Assembly (NCBI RefSeq): GCF_013426895.1
Contig: NZ_AP023174.1
Coordinates: 372,001-436,000, forward strand
Source of the DNA: Paraburkholderia largidicola
GTDB taxonomy: Bacteria > Pseudomonadota > Gammaproteobacteria > Burkholderiales > Burkholderiaceae
Length of the DNA: 64,000 bases
Direction of reading: 5' to 3'
Positions 59,775 through 64,000 of the stretch are shown in pieces (within the stretch, counting starts at the first letter, position 1; the number at the start of each line of letters is the position of its first letter). Below the pieces are notes generated by a model. The model ran no database searches. It had not been told where the DNA came from and saw nothing but the letters and a program-made list of their open reading frames with translations. The position numbers and the translations under genes were made by a program.

Positions 59775-60484
59775 TCCGGTTGGCTCCCACATGCGAGCGG
59801 CAGCTTGCCGGGCAATCGCGGCACGGGACGCGGATCGGTGGGACGCGGCTGGCGCGCGAGCCAGCTCGATACGGCAGTGATGTCCTTATCGCTCAGCTTC
59901 ACAGCGATGGCATGCATGCAGTCGGGCGCGAGCGCGTGACGCGTGCCCGAACGCCATGTGCCCATCTGTCCGGCGATATAGCTCGCATGCAGACCGAGCA
60001 GACCGGGAATACCCGGTTGCTGTCCCGTCAGCCGCTCGCCATGACACGCCGCGCATGCGGGTATGCCGCGCTTCGTGTCGCCTTGCATGACGACCTGCTT
60101 GCCGTAATCGAGCGTCGCTTGCGACACCGGGTTGGTATCGGGATTCGGATACGGCGGCTGCAGATCGGCGAAGTACTGGCTGATCTTGCGCAGGTATTCG
60201 TCGGGGAGAAACGCGAGCAGATAACCCATCGGCGGATAGGTGCGGCCGCCGTCGCGAAATGCTGTCAACTGGTTGAACAGATACTCGGCGGGCTTGCCCG
60301 CGATACGCGGAAAGTAATCGTTGTTGCGCCCCTGGCCCTGCGCGCCGTGACAGGTCGTGCAGGCGTGCATTTTCTCGTCCATCGCCGACGGTGCGGGCGC
60401 GTCGTTCGACGCCGCGAATGACGCTCGCGCGCAAAGGGCGCACAACAGCAAAAGGATCGAAGAGCCGATGGTTCTGCGCTGCAC
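59771..60484 (-). CDS. Diheme cytochrome c, first gene of the oxidase operon
   Basis: This 237-residue protein has a signal peptide (ending RASFA near residue 24) and two heme motifs (CTTCH, CAACH). The start is the GTG at 60484, with GAGG seven bases upstream; it gives a normal signal peptide. It heads the six-gene operon and the triheme gene follows with a 4-bp overlap. Confidence 0.88.
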   Translation of the reverse strand: MQRRTIGSSILLLLCALCARASFAASNDAPAPSAMDEKMHACTTCHGAQGQGRNNDYFPRIAGKPAEYLFNQLTAFRDGGRTYPPMGYLLAFLPDEYLRKISQYFADLQPPYPNPDTNPVSQATLDYGKQVVMQGDTKRGIPACAACHGERLTGQQPGIPGLLGLHASYIAGQMGTWRSGTRHALAPDCMHAIAVKLSDKDITAVSSWLARQPRPTDPRPVPRLPGKLPLACGSQPE

Positions 60485-60870
60485 GACTGGCCTCGTAGGG
60501 AAATAGGGTTTGTAGATATCGTTGTGTTGCACCCTTGGGAAGAGACGCTTTGCGCTCTTCTCTTTTGCTTCTCTACCGCGGCCGCCTAGGCGACCCATGA
60601 CACGCGAAGTCTGTTGCTCTTACCTGTGCGATGTGCGGCGCCGCCAGTCTAGTCAAGTCCGAAAAAGCTCGCAGAAGAGGGTACGGATTGACGCGCGCGC
60701 ATGCGTAGCGCTTGCCGTCGATGCGGCAAACGCATTGATACAGTAAGGCATCAGGATGACGCTGGCGTTGCAATCATCATAGGTGGCAATTGGTCGCGTT
60801 TCAACGCAGCATAAACACTTGCAGTAATTGTCGTGTCAACTAAGCATTGATGCAGATACTGCAATCGCGT
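60485..60870. other. Intergenic region upstream of the ba3 operon
   Basis: The 386-bp spacer between the LysR gene and the operon holds TTGCAGTA (60819-60826) and TACTGCAA (60857-60864), an 8-bp inverted repeat 30 bases apart, which may end LysR transcription or bind a regulator. No convincing gene or promoter is seen. Confidence 0.4.
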
Positions 60871-61764
60871 TCACGCGAGAAGGCGCATGAATGCTTCGCG
60901 CGCATCGCTGACGCGCGCGCTTTCGCCGGGACGTCCGGGCAGCAGATGAAACTCGACGGCTGGCAACTGGGGAAGGCCGATTGTCGGCGGACACAGCACC
61001 ATGCCGGAGCCGATCGACGATTCATTCAGACATGAGATACCAAGCCCCGCCTTCAACGCCAGTTGAAGACCCGCCATGCCCGATGCCGAATGCGATACGA
61101 GATACGACACCTTGTTCTCGTCGAGCAATCTGACGACGAAACGCTGCAGCTGACACGTCGACGGCAGGAGCACGAGATGGAAAGGCGCGGCGAGGTGTCG
61201 CGGATCGGCGTCGGAGGACATCGCCCACACCAGCTTCTCGCGTCGCACGACGGTGCTCGCCGCATGCGGGCGGTTCGGTGTCGCGCGCTTCGTGCCCGGC
61301 GCGACGATACGCAGCGACAGGCCGATATCGAACGTGGTGTCGTCTTCGACGCTGCTGTCGATCACCGCGCTCGGCAGCACGGTCACATGCAGGCGCAGCC
61401 GCGGATGCTGCTCGGAAAACATTTTCAGTACGCGCGCGACGTCGTGCGGCCGGTAGTAGTCGGTGATCGCGATGCGCAGCTCGCCGTCGAGCGAGCGGCC
61501 TTGCAGGTCTTCGAATGCCGCTTCGCTCATCGCCAGAATGCGGCGCGCGTGATCGAGCAGCTTCGCGCCCGCTGGCGTCGCGGTAACGCCCTGCTTGCCG
61601 CGCAGGAACAGAGGTTGCCCCGCGCGCTCTTCGAGCTTCTTCAATTGCTCGCTCGCCGACGACTGCGACAGGAACACGCGTTCCGCGCCCGCCGATACGC
61701 TGCCCGCTTCCGCGACGGCAACGAAGGTGCGCAACTGCGCAAGGTCGAACGCGCGCTGGTTCAT
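60871..61764 (-). CDS. LysR-family transcriptional regulator
   Basis: This 297-residue regulator has an N-terminal winged helix (FVAVAEAGSVSAGAERVFLS, SASEQLKKLEERAGQPLFLR) and a LysR substrate-binding domain. It is divergent from an MFS transporter (98 bp), its probable target. The inducer is unknown. Confidence 0.9.
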   Translation of the reverse strand: MNQRAFDLAQLRTFVAVAEAGSVSAGAERVFLSQSSASEQLKKLEERAGQPLFLRGKQGVTATPAGAKLLDHARRILAMSEAAFEDLQGRSLDGELRIAITDYYRPHDVARVLKMFSEQHPRLRLHVTVLPSAVIDSSVEDDTTFDIGLSLRIVAPGTKRATPNRPHAASTVVRREKLVWAMSSDADPRHLAAPFHLVLLPSTCQLQRFVVRLLDENKVSYLVSHSASGMAGLQLALKAGLGISCLNESSIGSGMVLCPPTIGLPQLPAVEFHLLPGRPGESARVSDAREAFMRLLA

Positions 61765-61862
61765 GTTTCGGATTCTCCGATGGATGACATCCTATTTTCC
61801 CGCTTTTCCGATTGATCGTCCAATCCTACGATAGCCGTCAACCGATTCAACTGGAGGCGATC

Positions 61863-63158
61863 GTGGGGCAGAGTTCAGGAATGGGCGGTAATCACCGCTG
61901 GAAGGTGCTGGGTGTCGGCTTCGCCGCGAACGCGAGCTTTTCGGCCGCTTTTTCAGGCATTCCGACAACGGCGATTTTTCTGCGCAACGGCTACCACATC
62001 GGCAACGGCGGGCTGGGCCTCGTGCTCGGCATGCTGGGGCTCGGCATCGCCATCAGCGAATTGCCGTGGGGATTGCTCACCGACCGTTGGGGTGACCGGC
62101 GCGTGTTGCTGCTCGGTCTTCTGACGACGGCGGCCGCGCTGGCTGCGATGGCAGTCTTCGTGGTGCCGCGCGGCGCCGATGCGCCGGGCATCGTGCCGCT
62201 CGCGCTCGGACTGCTCGCCGTCGGGTTGCTGGGCGGCAGCGTCAATGGATCGAGCGGGCGCGCGGTGATGGCGTGGTTTCGCGAAGGCGAGCGCGGCCTC
62301 GCGATGAGCATCCGGCAGACGGCCGTGCCCGCAGGCGGCGGACTGGGCGCGATTGCGCTGCCGGCGCTTGCCGCGCATGTCGGCTTTGTGGGCGTGTACG
62401 GTGTGCTCGCCACGCTGTGCGCGGTGACCGCGTGGTTCGCGTGGCACTGGCTGCACGAGCCACCCGTCGCGGCTGCGCAGGGGGGCCCGCATGCAGCGTC
62501 GGTCGGCGCCGCCGCTGCTTCGCCTGCCGAGCCTGCCGCGTCCGTTTCGCCGCTGCGCGATGCCGGCGTGTGGCGTGTCGCGCTGGGCATCGGCGTGCTG
62601 TGCGTGCCGCAACTCGCGGTCGTGACGTTCGCGACGGTCTTTCTGCACGACTTCGGCCATGCCGGCGTGTTCGAGATCAGCGCGACGATGGCCGCCGTGC
62701 AAACGGGCGCTGCCGTCGCACGCGTGTGGAGCGGGCGCTGGACGGACCGGCACGGCAACCGGCGCCAATACATGCGCGCCTGCAGCGTGCTGACGGCGCT
62801 GCTGTTCGCGACGCTCGCGCTGATCGCGGCGGGCACGGGCGGCGCGCACGGCGCGATCACGATCGTGCTCGCGGCGATGGTGATGCTCGGTGGCGTGAGC
62901 GCGTCCGCGTGGCACGGCGTCGCCTACACGGAACTGGCGACGCTCGCGGGCACGCGCCGCGCGGGCACCGCGCTGGCGATGGGCAACACGTGCGCATTCA
63001 TGACCCTGTTCGTCACGCCGCTTGCCATTCCGCCACTGCTCGCGGCGACCTCGTGGCCGGCCGTTTGGGCGATCGCGAGTGTGTGCGCGCTGCTCGCGCT
63101 GCCCGTCTTTCCGCGGCCTGTGCGCACGGCGCGGTATGTGTCGAGAGTCAGGGCGTGA
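61863..63158 (+). CDS. MFS transporter divergent from LysR
   Basis: This 431-residue protein has twelve predicted helices and MFS motif A GLLTDRWGDRRVLLLGLL. A linker of Ala/Pro/Ser between the two halves is evident. The start is chosen as GTG 61863, with GGAGG five bases upstream; ATG 61881 is the alternative. Substrate is unknown. A terminator follows. Confidence 0.85.
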   Translation: MGQSSGMGGNHRWKVLGVGFAANASFSAAFSGIPTTAIFLRNGYHIGNGGLGLVLGMLGLGIAISELPWGLLTDRWGDRRVLLLGLLTTAAALAAMAVFVVPRGADAPGIVPLALGLLAVGLLGGSVNGSSGRAVMAWFREGERGLAMSIRQTAVPAGGGLGAIALPALAAHVGFVGVYGVLATLCAVTAWFAWHWLHEPPVAAAQGGPHAASVGAAAASPAEPAASVSPLRDAGVWRVALGIGVLCVPQLAVVTFATVFLHDFGHAGVFEISATMAAVQTGAAVARVWSGRWTDRHGNRRQYMRACSVLTALLFATLALIAAGTGGAHGAITIVLAAMVMLGGVSASAWHGVAYTELATLAGTRRAGTALAMGNTCAFMTLFVTPLAIPPLLAATSWPAVWAIASVCALLALPVFPRPVRTARYVSRVRA

Positions 63159-63190
63159 TCGTGTCGATACTTTTTTGAAGGTCCTTTTTG

Positions 63191-63221
63191 GCGTTCGGCC
63201 ATGAACCGGACGCTTTTTTTA
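63191..63221 (+). terminator. Intrinsic terminator of the MFS gene
   Basis: GCGTTCGG pairs with CCGGACGC (one G-T wobble) around a 7-base loop, followed by seven T residues. Confidence 0.9.
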
Positions 63222-63806
63222 TTTTGGCGCTATTTCTTCGAGGTGGAGTTAATCGAATTGATTGTGTAATCGGAAATCGATGTGATCTGTCTGATATTTC
63301 TGTCATGAAAGTCAGAATTATTTTAGAGGTTGATTTTTATTGGTTTCAATTTCTAAGCGCGTTCTCCTCTCAAGAGCATACTGTGTCACCGTGATTCTGT
63401 AGAGTGGCTCATATTTACCTTGAATCTAAGATGCACTGGCGCAATTCTGCGAGCGTGGGCCTGATGCACCGACTGTCTCCTTGCTATAGAGCCCTGTGCG
63501 CTATGGTTTCCTAGCAAGCCTTTGGAAATTTCGGAAATAGCATGACGAATAGGGTTAAGCGCTATCTCAATGGAAAAAGGCCCGTAATGGGTAATAATTC
63601 AACGAAACTTCTATTTTGTCTTTGAATCGGCCATTGATTCGGAACTCTCTGATATTCCATTTCTGCCTCGGATGTTTTGATGCGTTTTGTCGGACCATGA
63701 TTCGTTATATGTCGCGAGCGTTGTCGTAAAACGGGCTCGTTTCGACGTTGCTGCGAAATGAGCATTTCGACATCGACAAACACAAACCAATAACAAGGCG
63801 GCAATA
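63222..63806. other. A+T-rich intergenic region upstream of the response regulator
   Basis: This 585-bp spacer is much poorer in G+C than the rest (22 of 60 bases at 63241-63300 by hand count). It has no ORF I can support, no tRNA, and no strong promoter I can name. It may be a silenced or regulated promoter region, or a horizontally acquired segment. Confidence 0.6.
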
Positions 63807-64000
63807 GTGAATCTTCGAATCATGCTGGCAGACGATCATCCGTTTGTTCTGCTCGGTATCCGGGCCACGCTCGTGGCGCATGGAGGATTCACGATCGTCG
63901 GTGAGGCGACGAACCCTTCGTCACTCGTTCAACTGATGGGCAAGACGTCGTGCGATGTGCTGGTCACGGACCTGACCATGCCGGATGCGTCGGGCGACGC
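63807..64000 (+). CDS. Response regulator, receiver domain (3' partial)
   Basis: The frame starts GTG 63807, with AAGGCGG upstream, and runs off the window. The visible 64 residues are the N-terminal half of a receiver domain: LADDHPFVLLGIRATL with the acidic pair, then VTDLTMPD with the phospho-accepting Asp. The DDHP pattern suggests the NarL/FixJ (BvgA/EvgA/RcsB-like) class, which would add a C-terminal helix-turn-helix. It lies behind an A+T-rich region. Confidence 0.88.
   Translation, partial: MNLRIMLADDHPFVLLGIRATLVAHGGFTIVGEATNPSSLVQLMGKTSCDVLVTDLTMPDASGD

Noticed and set aside
60522..60746. 75-codon frame in the ba3 upstream spacer
   Set aside because: Cys/Arg-rich, no family signal and no ribosome site.
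63542..63625. 27-codon ORF in the A+T-rich spacer
   Set aside because: No ribosome site, no membrane or conserved pattern; chance frame in A+T-rich DNA.

Overview
The window is a stretch of high-G+C core chromosome from a betaproteobacterium of the Burkholderiaceae, most like Paraburkholderia/Burkholderia. This rests on protein character and gene neighbourhoods: kdsD-kdsC-lptC-lptA-lptB-rpoN-hpf-ptsN-hprK-rapZ; TPR protein-lolB-ispE-tRNA-Gln-prs-rplY-pth; a PTS fusion protein followed by nagE. No rRNA genes, insertion sequences, prophage or CRISPR arrays were seen. Genes are dense, and several operons join by ATGA or TGATG overlaps.

Layout. 1-4018: N-acetylglucosamine PTS (HPr-EI fusion, cut at the window edge, then NagE). 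4090-7292: minus-strand cydP-cydA-cydB-cydX for a bd quinol oxidase. 7608-8543: rpoH behind a perfect CIRCE element. 8896-9888: a PagL-like lipid A deacylase and a DUF4440 protein. 10040-13179: ybiB, then a leucine attenuator-type leader and leuA. 13418-14795: a FAH-family hydrolase and a maleylacetoacetate/maleylpyruvate isomerase. 14883-18007: ftsY, rsmD, coaD, ferredoxin. 18073-25192: hisC, pth, rplY, prs, tRNA-Gln, ispE, lolB, a TPR protein. 25482-27423: mutM and mutY (oxidised-guanine repair). 27438-37038: the Lon-domain protein, rapZ-hprK-ptsN (PTS-Ntr), hpf, rpoN and the LPS transport/Kdo genes. 37187-42364: KefB-type antiporter, apt, LysE exporter, Nudix, purU. 42443-45078: an iron-linked PepSY protein and an AI-2E family permease. 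45100-50371: uvrA, an MFS transporter, ssb. 50486-55070: SDR/LysR pair, DUF4239 protein, a chemoreceptor behind a sigma-28-like promoter. 55198-60484: a six-gene ba3-type oxidase operon carrying seven c-heme sites. 60871-63158: LysR/MFS pair. 63222-64000: an AT-rich spacer and the start of a response regulator.

The genes form several connected systems. Two PTS branches meet here: sugar uptake (ptsP, nagE) and regulation (ptsN, hprK, rapZ beside rpoN). Two terminal oxidases (bd quinol, ba3 cytochrome c) imply respiratory flexibility. Envelope biogenesis is covered by Kdo synthesis, Lpt export, LolB and PagL.

The most notable new-looking items are these: a 24-codon leucine leader with four consecutive CTA leucine codons upstream of leuA, whose promoter would start transcription at or near its AUG; a 54-codon ORF between that leader and leuA; a cysteine-less second IIB domain in NagE; a 90-residue charged tail on UvrA; and the ba3 oxidase operon with a dehydrogenase-type triheme cytochrome but no dehydrogenase. 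All calls come from reading the sequence; nothing was searched against a database.
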